From contig NZ_FKIF01000001.1 of the NCBI RefSeq assembly GCF_900078705.1, positions 434,001 through 498,000 of the forward strand: a DNA stretch of 64,000 bases, read 5' to 3'. Positions 57,289 through 64,000 of this stretch are shown piece by piece (the first letter of the stretch is position 1; each line of letters opens with the position of its first letter). Origin of the DNA: Bordetella ansorpii (GTDB lineage: Bacteria; Pseudomonadota; Gammaproteobacteria; Burkholderiales; Burkholderiaceae_B). The notes beneath the pieces are model-generated. The model was not told where the DNA came from. It searched no databases and worked only from the letters and a program-made list of their open reading frames with translations. Position numbers and translations under genes: made by a program.

Positions 57289-58016
57289 TCCAGCGTCACG
57301 GCGGCGGCCAGCACGTAGCCCTCGTTGCGCACGGTCTTGATCAGGCTTTCCCCCCCGCCGCCCTGGCCGAACTTGGAGCGCAGGCGGCTGACCTGCAGGT
57401 CGATGGCCCGCTCCTGCCCCTCGTATTCCCGGCGCGAGGACAGCGAGATCAGGCGCTCGCGGCTGAGCACCTTGTTGGCATGGGTGACGAAGGTGCGCAG
57501 CAGGCGGAATTCGGCGCCCGACAGCACGATGACCCGGCCGCCGGGGTCCACCAGGTGGCGGCGTTCCAGGTCGAATACCCAATCCAGGAAGTGCGCGCGG
57601 CGGATCGACAGCGGCTCCATGCTGGCCGGCAGCGCCTCGGTGCGGCGCAGCACGTTGCGGATGCGGGCCTGCAATTCGCGCGGCTCGAAGGGTTTGGTGA
57701 GGTAGTCGTCCGCCCCCATTTCCAGGCCCAGCACGCGGTCGAAGGCTTCGCCGCGCGCGGTCAGCATGATGACCGGGGTCTGCGACTGCGCGCGCAGGTC
57801 GCGGCACAGCGTCAGGCCGTCCTCGCCCGGCAGGTTGAGGTCGAGCACGATCAGGTCGACGTGCTCGCGGCCGAGTATGGCGCGCATCTCGACCCCCTGG
57901 GCGGCGGTGCTGACCCGATAGCCGAGCCGCCCCAGCTGTTCGGCCAGCAGATTGCGGATGTCGGCATCGTCGTCGACGATGAGCAGATGGTGCACGCGTA
58001 TGTCCTTGAGGTTCAT
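57285..58016 (-). CDS. OmpR family response regulator
   Basis: A 243-residue regulator: receiver domain (8-122) with the phosphoacceptor Asp59 in VLDLNLPGEDG, Asp15-17 and a conserved Lys in LTKPFEPREL, followed by a winged-helix DNA-binding domain (about 145-240, ending SKFGQGGGGESLIKTVRNEGYVLA). It is the first gene of the two-component pair and is divergent from macA, with 208 bp between, so it most likely regulates the efflux operon. Confidence 0.94.
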   Translation of the reverse strand: MNLKDIRVHHLLIVDDDADIRNLLAEQLGRLGYRVSTAAQGVEMRAILGREHVDLIVLDLNLPGEDGLTLCRDLRAQSQTPVIMLTARGEAFDRVLGLEMGADDYLTKPFEPRELQARIRNVLRRTEALPASMEPLSIRRAHFLDWVFDLERRHLVDPGGRVIVLSGAEFRLLRTFVTHANKVLSRERLISLSSRREYEGQERAIDLQVSRLRSKFGQGGGGESLIKTVRNEGYVLAAAVTLE

Positions 58017-58224
58017 GGACCGGGATGATTCATTTTATTCGTGCGTTGCGCACGCGGAATTTCGTGTCGCAGCGTGTCGGGAGGACGCGCCGACACACAA
58101 CGACATGCGTGCGGCCCACCTGGTACACGGCGACATCTTTAGAGCGTTGCCAGCCCTGGCCAGGCTATCCAGACTGCGGGGCTTTCCTGATTGCACGGGG
58201 GGTTCAGCCTCCCTACTCGACGAC

Positions 58225-59439
58225 GTGAGCCTCTCTCTTTCTGCAAGCCGGCGCGGCTGGCTGATCGCCGGCGCCGCCATGGCGGCCGGCCTGGCGGCGA
58301 TGCTGCTCTGGCCCCGCCCCGCCCCGCCGCAACTGGCCACCTCGCCCGTGACGCGCGCCGACATCGAGGACGCGGTGGTGGCCACCGGCACCATCAAGCC
58401 ATCGAACCTGGTCAGCGTGGGCGCGCAGGTGTCGGGCCGCATCGAATCGCTGAAGGTGGCGCTGGGCGACCGCGTGAAAGCCGGCGACCTGATCGCGGAA
58501 ATCGATTCGCGCACCCAGGTCAACACCTTGCAGAGCGCGCAGGCCAACCTGGAGAACGCGCGCGCCCTGCGCGACGTGCAGACGGCCAATTTGCGCCAGT
58601 ACGAGCAGGAATACAAGCGCCAGCGCATCATGCTGGCCGCGCAGGCCTCGGCGCAGGCCGACTACGACACCGCGCTGGCCAACCTGAGATCCACCCAGGC
58701 GCAGATCCGCGCGCTGGACGCGTCCATCAAGGTGCAGCAGACCAGCGTCTCCACCGCCCAGACCAACCTGGGCTACACCCGCATCACCGCGCCCATCGAC
58801 GGCACCGTGCTGGCCGTGGTGTCCAGGCAGGGCCAGACCGTCAACGCCAACCAGACCACGCCCACCATCGTGATGCTGGGCGCCGTGAGCACCATGACCG
58901 TCTACGCGGAAATCTCCGAGGCGGACGTGGTCAAGGTGGCGGAAGGCCAGGAGGTCTACTTCACGATCCTGGGCAATACGAAGAAGCGCTATCGCAGCAC
59001 CCTGCGCCGCATCGAACCCGCGCCGGAATCCATCACCGACGAGGACACGTCCAGCACGTCCAAGTCCTCCAGTTCCTCTTCGACCAGCAGCACGGCGATC
59101 TACTACAACGGCGTGTTCGACGTGGACAACAGCGCCAACGAACTGCGCACCTACATGACGGCCGAGGTGCACGTCGTGCTGGGGCGCGCGGCCAACGCGC
59201 TGGTCATCCCCGCCTCCGCGCTGAGCGCCCAGCGCGACGACGGCACGGCCAGCGTCCAGGTGCAAGGCCGGGATGGCCGGCCGGAAACCCGCCGCATCGA
59301 GACAGGCATCAACAACCGGGCCAGCGTGCAGGTGCTGTCCGGCCTGCGGGAAGGCGAACGCGTGGTGGTGGGCCAGGCCGGCGCCGCGCCCGCCGTGCCC
59401 CAGAACAACCGCCGCGGTCCGCCGCCCATGGGCTTCTGA
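58225..59439 (+). CDS. macA: MacA-like periplasmic adaptor (membrane fusion protein)
   Basis: A 404-residue HlyD/MacA-type adaptor. The N-terminus is a membrane anchor (about 10-28), then a lipoyl-like half ([33 protein letters not shown]), an alpha-helical hairpin of about 100 residues, the second lipoyl half and a beta-barrel. Between the beta-barrel and the last domain is a Ser-rich stretch ([17 protein letters not shown]). I start at GTG 58225 ([11 protein letters not shown]) because the upstream frame overlaps the response regulator; no clear ribosome site is seen, so this is uncertain. The adaptor joins MacB to the outer-membrane factor. Confidence 0.88.
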   Translation: MSLSLSASRRGWLIAGAAMAAGLAAMLLWPRPAPPQLATSPVTRADIEDAVVATGTIKPSNLVSVGAQVSGRIESLKVALGDRVKAGDLIAEIDSRTQVNTLQSAQANLENARALRDVQTANLRQYEQEYKRQRIMLAAQASAQADYDTALANLRSTQAQIRALDASIKVQQTSVSTAQTNLGYTRITAPIDGTVLAVVSRQGQTVNANQTTPTIVMLGAVSTMTVYAEISEADVVKVAEGQEVYFTILGNTKKRYRSTLRRIEPAPESITDEDTSSTSKSSSSSSTSSTAIYYNGVFDVDNSANELRTYMTAEVHVVLGRAANALVIPASALSAQRDDGTASVQVQGRDGRPETRRIETGINNRASVQVLSGLREGERVVVGQAGAAPAVPQNNRRGPPPMGF

Positions 59440-59440
59440 C

Positions 59441-61390
59441 ATGGCCTATGCGTTGCTGCAACTGCGCGGCCTGGCGCGCAGCTTTCCCGCGGGCGAAGGC
59501 ACGCTGGACGTGCTCAAGGAGATCGACCTGGACATCGCCGCGGGCGAAATGGTCGCCATCGTCGGCGCATCCGGCTCGGGCAAGTCCACCCTGATGAACA
59601 TCCTGGGCTGCCTGGACCGGCCCAGCCGCGGCGCCTACCGCGTGGCGGGCCGCGAGACCGGCGCCATGGCGCCCGACGAACTGGCGCAACTGCGGCGCGA
59701 GCATTTCGGCTTCGTGTTCCAGCGCTATCACCTGCTGGGCGACCTGGATGCGCTGGGCAACGTCGAAGTGCCGGCCGTCTACGCCGGCCATGCCCGTGCC
59801 GCCCGGCGCGAACGGGCCCGGCAACTGCTGGCGCGCCTGGGCCTGGCGGACCGCACCGGGCATCGTCCCGGACAGCTGTCGGGCGGACAGCAACAGCGCG
59901 TGAGCATCGCCCGCGCCCTGATGAACGGCGGCCAGGTCATCCTGGCCGACGAACCCACCGGCGCACTGGACAGCCGGTCGGGCGAGGAAGTGATGGGCAT
60001 CCTGCGGGAGCTGCACGCGCAGGGCCACACGATCATCCTGGTGACGCACGACATGTCCGTCGCCCGACACGCGCAGCGCATCATCGAGCTGCATGACGGC
60101 GCGGTGGTGGCCGACCGGCGCGGGACGCCCCCCGCCCAGGCGCGGCCCGCGCGCCAGACGCGGCAGGCCGCGCGGCGCGGCTGGCTGCCGCTCTGGGACC
60201 GTTTCACCGAAGCGTTCCGCATGGCCTGCCTGGCCATGGCCGCGCACAAGCTGCGCACCCTGCTGACCATGCTGGGCATCATCATCGGCATCGCATCGGT
60301 GGTGCTGGTGGTGGCGCTGGGGCGCGGATCGCAGCAGCAGGTGCTGAGCAACATCAACGCGCTGGGCACCAACACCATCGACGTGTTCCCGGGCGCCGGC
60401 TTCGGCGACCTGCGCTCGGGACGCGTGCAGACGCTGCGCGACGCCGACGTGGCGGCGCTGGCCGAGCAGAGCTACGTGGACAGCGCCACGCCCAACGTAT
60501 CGACCTCGGTGACGGCGCGCCTGGGCGGCATCGCCGCCACCACGCAGGTCTACGGCGTGGGCGACCAGTACTTCCGGGTGAAGGGCCTGAAGATCGCGCA
60601 GGGCATGGCCTTCGACGCCGCCGCCGTGGCGGCCCTGGAGCGCAGCGTGGTCATCGATCCCAATACACGCGACACGTTTTTCCCGAACGGCGAAGACCCC
60701 ATCGGCCGCGTGCTGCTGCTGGGCCAGGTGCCCTGCACCGTGATCGGCGTGTCGCAGAAGCAGACCACGGGTTTCGGCAGCAGCAGCGACCTGCGCGTCT
60801 GGGTGCCCTACACCACCGCCATGCACCGCATGCTGGGCCAATCCCATGTCTCCAGCATCACCGTGCGCGTGGACGACGCCACGCCGATGACGGCGGCCGA
60901 GGCCGCCATCTCGAAAGTGCTGCTGCTGCGCCATGGCACGCAGGATTTCTTCCTGAACAACACCGCCGAAATCCGCGAAACCATCGAGAAGACCACGCGG
61001 ACGATGACGCTGATGATCGGCGCCATCGCCATGATCTCGCTGGTGGTGGGCGGCATCGGCGTGATGAACATCATGCTGGTGTCGGTCACCGAGCGCACGC
61101 GCGAGATCGGCGTGCGCATGGCCGTGGGCGCGCGGCGCGCGGACATCATGCGGCAGTTCCTGATCGAGGCGGTGCTGGTGTGCATGCTGGGCGGCGTGCT
61201 GGGCGTGCTGGGTGCCCTGGGCGGCGGCGCGCTGATCCGCGCGGCGGGCGCGAACTACACGCTTTCCTTCTCCCCGCTGTCGATCATCGCCGCCTTTGCC
61301 TGCTCGACCCTGATCGGCGTGGCCTTCGGCTTTTTACCCGCCCGCAATGCCGCGCGGCTGGACCCTGTGGACGCCCTGGCAAGAGAATGA
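59441..61390 (+). CDS. macB: MacB-like ABC-type efflux transporter
   Basis: A 649-residue protein with the MacB layout: N-terminal ATPase (1-230; Walker [10 protein letters not shown], signature LSGGQQQR, Walker [12 protein letters not shown]), then four membrane spans with the large periplasmic MacB domain between the first and second, and the terminal FtsX-like domain. MacB proteins use ATP to drive macrolide, lipopeptide or siderophore export through MacA and a TolC-like channel. The ATG is one base after the macA stop. It overlaps the downstream gene in ATGA. Confidence 0.94.
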   Translation: MAYALLQLRGLARSFPAGEGTLDVLKEIDLDIAAGEMVAIVGASGSGKSTLMNILGCLDRPSRGAYRVAGRETGAMAPDELAQLRREHFGFVFQRYHLLGDLDALGNVEVPAVYAGHARAARRERARQLLARLGLADRTGHRPGQLSGGQQQRVSIARALMNGGQVILADEPTGALDSRSGEEVMGILRELHAQGHTIILVTHDMSVARHAQRIIELHDGAVVADRRGTPPAQARPARQTRQAARRGWLPLWDRFTEAFRMACLAMAAHKLRTLLTMLGIIIGIASVVLVVALGRGSQQQVLSNINALGTNTIDVFPGAGFGDLRSGRVQTLRDADVAALAEQSYVDSATPNVSTSVTARLGGIAATTQVYGVGDQYFRVKGLKIAQGMAFDAAAVAALERSVVIDPNTRDTFFPNGEDPIGRVLLLGQVPCTVIGVSQKQTTGFGSSSDLRVWVPYTTAMHRMLGQSHVSSITVRVDDATPMTAAEAAISKVLLLRHGTQDFFLNNTAEIRETIEKTTRTMTLMIGAIAMISLVVGGIGVMNIMLVSVTERTREIGVRMAVGARRADIMRQFLIEAVLVCMLGGVLGVLGALGGGALIRAAGANYTLSFSPLSIIAAFACSTLIGVAFGFLPARNAARLDPVDALARE

Positions 61391-62799
61391 CGAAGCCTGC
61401 CCTGCGATCGATTCCTATCGTTGCCTGCTGCGCCCTGCTGGGCGCCTGCGCCGGCAACACCTCGCCCGCCACGCCCGAGCTGCGCGTCCCCGCGCGCTAC
61501 GCAGCCGGCGGACCGGCCGAGCCCGCGCACGACAAGGTCGAACTGAATTCCACCTATCCCGTGCGCAACACCGCGGAACAGGCCTGGTGGCGGGCCTTCG
61601 ACGACGAGCGCCTGTCGCGGCTGGTCGAACGGGTGCTGGCCGCCAACCCCAACCTGGCCGCCGCGGGCCTGACCTTGCGCAAAGCCCGGCTGCAGGCGGG
61701 GCTGGCGAGCAATGACCTGTGGCCCCAACCCAGCGGCAGCGTGACCGCCAACGGCAATCACGCGCTGTCCGGCGACGCCACGACGCAGCGCAGCGGGACC
61801 ACCAGCCTGTCACTGAGCTGGGAGATCGACCTGTGGGGCCGCCTGCGCGCCGCGCGCGACGCCGCGCAATGGGAAGCCCGGGCCAGCGCCGCAGACCGCG
61901 AGAACACCGCGCTGGCGCTGGCCGGCGAAGCCTGCCGGCAATACTGGACGCTGGCCTACCTGAACCACGCCATCGGGACCGGCCAGGCCCGCATCGACCA
62001 GTTGCGGCGCACATTGCAACTGGTGCAGGTGCAGTTCGGCGCGGGCAGCGTGTCGCTGCTGGACGTGCGCGACGCACAGCAGAACCTGCAGGCGCAACTG
62101 GCCGCGCAAAGCCAGCTGGAGCAACAGCGCGTGCAGGCGCGCAACGCCATCACGGTGTTGCTGGGCGGCCAGGCCTGGCCGCGGGCCGACGAACCCACGC
62201 GGCTGGACGGCGCGGCCACGCCGGCGCCGCGCCCGGGCCTGCCCGCCGGATTGCTGGGCCGCCGGCCCGACCTGCGCGCCGCAGAGCTGCGCCTGCGCGA
62301 AGCCCTGGCGAACATCGACGCCACCGCGCGCAGCTACTATCCGGCCCTGACGCTGACGGGCAGCGCCGGCACCAGCAGCACGTCGTTGTCGAACCTGCTG
62401 GCCAATCCCGTGGCGGCCCTGGGCGCGGGCCTGGCCTTGCCGTTCCTGAATGTGCCGCGCATGCGGCTGGACAACGACATCGCCCGCACCGGGTACGAGA
62501 TTGCCGCCAACACATTCCGCGGCACGCTGTATTCGGCATTGAAGGACGTCGACGATGCCCTGAGCGCGCGCGCCCGGCTGGCGGAACAGCGCGAGGCGAC
62601 CGAGCGCTCGTTCGAGGCGGCGCAGGATGTCGAGCGCATGTATGGCGTGCGCTATCGCGTGGGAGCGGCCACGCTGCGCACGTGGCTGGATGCGCAGCAG
62701 ACGCTGCGCGAGGCGGAACTGTCGCTGGCGCAGGTACGCCAGAATCAGCGGCTGAACGACGTGACGCTGTTCCTGGCGCTGGGCGGCGATCCGGGCTGA
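61387..62799 (+). CDS. Outer-membrane efflux lipoprotein (NodT/OprM family)
   Basis: A 470-residue outer-membrane channel protein. The N-terminal lipobox LLGAC (Cys at about 19) means it is lipidated. Two OEP repeats follow with the usual TolC-fold coiled helices; typical landmarks are [25 protein letters not shown] and the [11 protein letters not shown] segment around 290. It would complete the MacAB pump through the outer membrane. Its start overlaps macB by four bases. Hydrophobic and Ala-rich regions are ordinary for the family. Confidence 0.93.
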   Translation: MTKPALRSIPIVACCALLGACAGNTSPATPELRVPARYAAGGPAEPAHDKVELNSTYPVRNTAEQAWWRAFDDERLSRLVERVLAANPNLAAAGLTLRKARLQAGLASNDLWPQPSGSVTANGNHALSGDATTQRSGTTSLSLSWEIDLWGRLRAARDAAQWEARASAADRENTALALAGEACRQYWTLAYLNHAIGTGQARIDQLRRTLQLVQVQFGAGSVSLLDVRDAQQNLQAQLAAQSQLEQQRVQARNAITVLLGGQAWPRADEPTRLDGAATPAPRPGLPAGLLGRRPDLRAAELRLREALANIDATARSYYPALTLTGSAGTSSTSLSNLLANPVAALGAGLALPFLNVPRMRLDNDIARTGYEIAANTFRGTLYSALKDVDDALSARARLAEQREATERSFEAAQDVERMYGVRYRVGAATLRTWLDAQQTLREAELSLAQVRQNQRLNDVTLFLALGGDPG

Positions 62800-62827
62800 G
62801 CCCGGCTGACGGCCAGGCTCGCGAACG

Positions 62828-63376
62828 TCAGAAGCCGGCCGTGCGCGGCGCCGGGCAGGCGCCCACGCCGCATTGCAGGACGGCTCCGGCCATGCCGGAC
62901 AGCACCGCGGCCAGGAACAGCCCCATGATGATCATGCCGGGCAGGCCCACGGGACGCTTGAGCGCGTTGTCGCCCCACTTGCGGTCGACGATCAGCATCA
63001 GCAGCGAAAACAGGATCAACGCCAGGAAGCCCGCCGCCGACCAGGTCGGCCAGCGCAGGCCCAGCAGCGTGTCGGTGGAGACGGCGGCGCCGGGCACGAC
63101 CTGCATCAGCACCTGTTGCGCGGCCAGGGCGAACCCCGCCAGCGAGGACAGGATGACCATGGAGTAGTGCATCGGCGACGGGCCCAGACGCACGTTCAGC
63201 AGCAGCCCCATGCCCGCCAGCACCAGCGCGCCGCGCTGCAGCAGGCAGAGCGGGCACGACGGCCCGGGGTGGATCACCTGCCAGGCCAGTGTGAGGATGA
63301 GCGCGCAGGACAGCAGCAGCAGCGCCAGCGAACTGCCCAGGCGCGAGCGGCCGCCCGCATTGTGTACGAAAAGCAT
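62828..63376 (-). CDS. DsbB-like disulfide bond formation protein
   Basis: A 182-residue inner-membrane protein with four or five membrane helices. SCPLCLLQRG carries Cys41-Pro-Leu-Cys44, the CxxC that passes electrons to quinone, and the following RG belongs to the DsbB motif. The second Cys pair of classical DsbB, in the loop between helices 3 and 4, is absent; a Cys169-x4-Cys174 pair near the C-terminus is the only other one. TAGGAGG lies six bases before ATG 63376. The next gene upstream on this strand is the small DUF5993-like protein, a common partner. Confidence 0.85.
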   Translation of the reverse strand: MLFVHNAGGRSRLGSSLALLLLSCALILTLAWQVIHPGPSCPLCLLQRGALVLAGMGLLLNVRLGPSPMHYSMVILSSLAGFALAAQQVLMQVVPGAAVSTDTLLGLRWPTWSAAGFLALILFSLLMLIVDRKWGDNALKRPVGLPGMIIMGLFLAAVLSGMAGAVLQCGVGACPAPRTAGF

Positions 63377-63386
63377 GCGCGGCCTC

Positions 63387-63545
63387 CTACAGCACGAACG
63401 GCAGCCGTGCCGCCAGGTAGGGATAAGCCGCGACCCCGAACAGGATGAACGTCGCCACCCAAAGCAGGAAACAGGCGGGCCGTCTGCCCAGCAAGCCGTA
63501 CCACCCGGCCGCCGCGCCAACCACGAACGGCAACATCAAACCCAT
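63387..63545 (-). CDS. DUF5993-like small membrane protein
   Basis: A 52-residue protein too short for most gene finders. It begins MGLMLPFVVGAAAGWYGLLG and has two short membrane helices separated by RRPACF. Small proteins of this kind (DUF5993) are regularly encoded next to DsbB-like genes, and this one ends ten bases before the DsbB-like start. GAGTGAG lies before the ATG. Role unknown, presumably assisting or stabilising the DsbB-like protein. Confidence 0.7.
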   Translation of the reverse strand: MGLMLPFVVGAAAGWYGLLGRRPACFLLWVATFILFGVAAYPYLAARLPFVL

Positions 63546-63576
63546 TTCTCACTCCGTAGACACCTCACGGGACGGA

Positions 63577-63606
63577 AGTATAGGTAACAACTGGAAATCA
63601 AAGCAA
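63577..63606 (-). promoter_or_regulatory. Candidate promoter for the DUF5993-dsbB pair
   Basis: TATACT (63577-63582 on the minus strand) is preceded 18 bases upstream by TTGCTT (63601-63606). The -10 box is about 30 bases before the start codon at 63545. It is the best promoter-like pair in this short intergenic region. Confidence 0.4.
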
Positions 63607-63690
63607 CGCGCGGGAAATGAATTTCCTGTGAATGCGGGTATCTACCCGCCCGGCGGGGCGTCCGACAGGAAGCTGCCGCCAGAAACACAA

Positions 63691-63710
63691 GGGCGCCGAC
63701 ATCGGCGCCC
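63691..63710 (-). terminator. Rho-independent terminator after purC
   Basis: An 8-bp stem GGGCGCCG/CGGCGCCC with a four-base loop, 31 bases past the purC stop. On the minus strand it is followed by TTGTGTTTC, a fair T-tract. It would isolate purC from the DsbB-like genes that follow. Confidence 0.7.
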
Positions 63711-63741
63711 CGGGCTCGTGGCGATCAGGCCGTCGAGGCCA

Positions 63742-64000
63742 TCAGGCCATCAGGCGGTCCAGCGCTTCGCGATACTTGGCAGCGGTTTTCTCCAGCACTT
63801 CGGCCGGCAGGCGCGGCGCGGGCGGGGTCTTGTCCCAGGTCTGGGTCTCGAGCCAGTCGCGCACGAACTGCTTGTCGAACGACGGGGGGCTGATGCCCAC
63901 GCGATAGCCGTCGGCGGGCCAGAAACGCGACGAATCGGGCGTCAGCACCTCGTCCATCAGGTACAGCGCACCGTCGTCGTCCAGGCCGAATTCGAACTTG
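63742..64000 (-). CDS. purC: Phosphoribosylaminoimidazole-succinocarboxamide synthase (3' part)
   Basis: The final 85 residues are visible; the frame stays open to the window edge ([30 protein letters not shown]). The segments [14 protein letters not shown] and [16 protein letters not shown] are characteristic of the C-terminal region of SAICAR synthetase. In related genomes purC is directly followed by purE and purK; here it is separated from them by the efflux, two-component and DsbB-like genes. The start lies outside the window. Confidence 0.93.
   Translation of the reverse strand, partial: KFEFGLDDDGALYLMDEVLTPDSSRFWPADGYRVGISPPSFDKQFVRDWLETQTWDKTPPAPRLPAEVLEKTAAKYREALDRLMA

Overview
The window is GC-rich and densely packed with genes. 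It looks like a chromosomal segment from a betaproteobacterium of the Alcaligenaceae (Bordetella/Achromobacter type). I infer this from base composition, the housekeeping clusters (carA-carB; 4.5S RNA-dnaX-ybaB-recR; purC/purE/purK/sua5), an LpxO-type lipid A hydroxylase, an AddA/AddB-like pair and many periplasmic binding proteins. No rRNA, prophage, CRISPR array or complete insertion sequence is visible.

Layout. 1-3.3 kb: an unrecognised gene cut by the window edge, coupled to a prolyl-4-hydroxylase-like dioxygenase, then an SDR and an LpxO-like enzyme. 3.4-9.0 kb: carB-carA and the divergent transaldolase. 9.05-9.42 kb: two inverted copies of a structured palindromic repeat between convergent genes. 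9.5-18.4 kb: a catabolic module with an amidase, a complete dipeptide-type ABC importer, an M20 deacylase and a divergent IclR regulator. 18.6-21.2 kb: an SsuABC/TauABC-like importer with a Tat-type binding protein. 21.5-25.15 kb: recR, ybaB, dnaX and the 4.5S RNA, followed by a 48-bp tandem repeat. 25.5-31.7 kb: AddA-like helicase-nuclease and AddB-like nuclease. 31.8-35.1 kb: a 43-codon ORF, an MFS transporter, tRNA-Arg(CCU) and a lysine-rich DD-peptidase. 35.2-39.1 kb: an accessory operon (SDR, peroxiredoxin, 6-oxocamphor-hydrolase-like crotonase, GST) with a divergent LysR regulator. 39.2-42.1 kb: RHH protein, DJ-1/PfpI protein, YbaK and XerD. 42.1-48.7 kb: LysR, a TPP enzyme, glutaryl-CoA dehydrogenase, a ParE toxin remnant, a MaoC-like hydratase and a second TPP enzyme. 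48.9-52.8 kb: an orphan AapJ-like binding protein, a GAF histidine kinase and a GntP permease. 52.9-55.7 kb: sua5, purK, purE. 55.9-62.8 kb: a two-component system divergent from a macA-macB-OMF tripartite efflux operon. 62.8-63.5 kb: a DsbB-like protein and a DUF5993-like small protein. 63.7 kb to the end: the 3' part of purC.

How the genes fit together. The IclR module reads as import followed by hydrolysis of a peptide-like or acylated nitrogen compound. The 35-39 kb operon reads as LysR-controlled hydrolysis of a cyclic beta-diketone-like compound with protection against electrophiles and peroxides. The two-component system probably controls the efflux pump beside it, and this block now separates purC from purE-purK. 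Most of the rest is ordinary housekeeping. The most unusual features are the paired palindromic elements near 9.2 kb, the repeats beside the 4.5S RNA gene, the oxocamphor-hydrolase-like operon and several small or broken genes. I did not find a convincing wholly new system.
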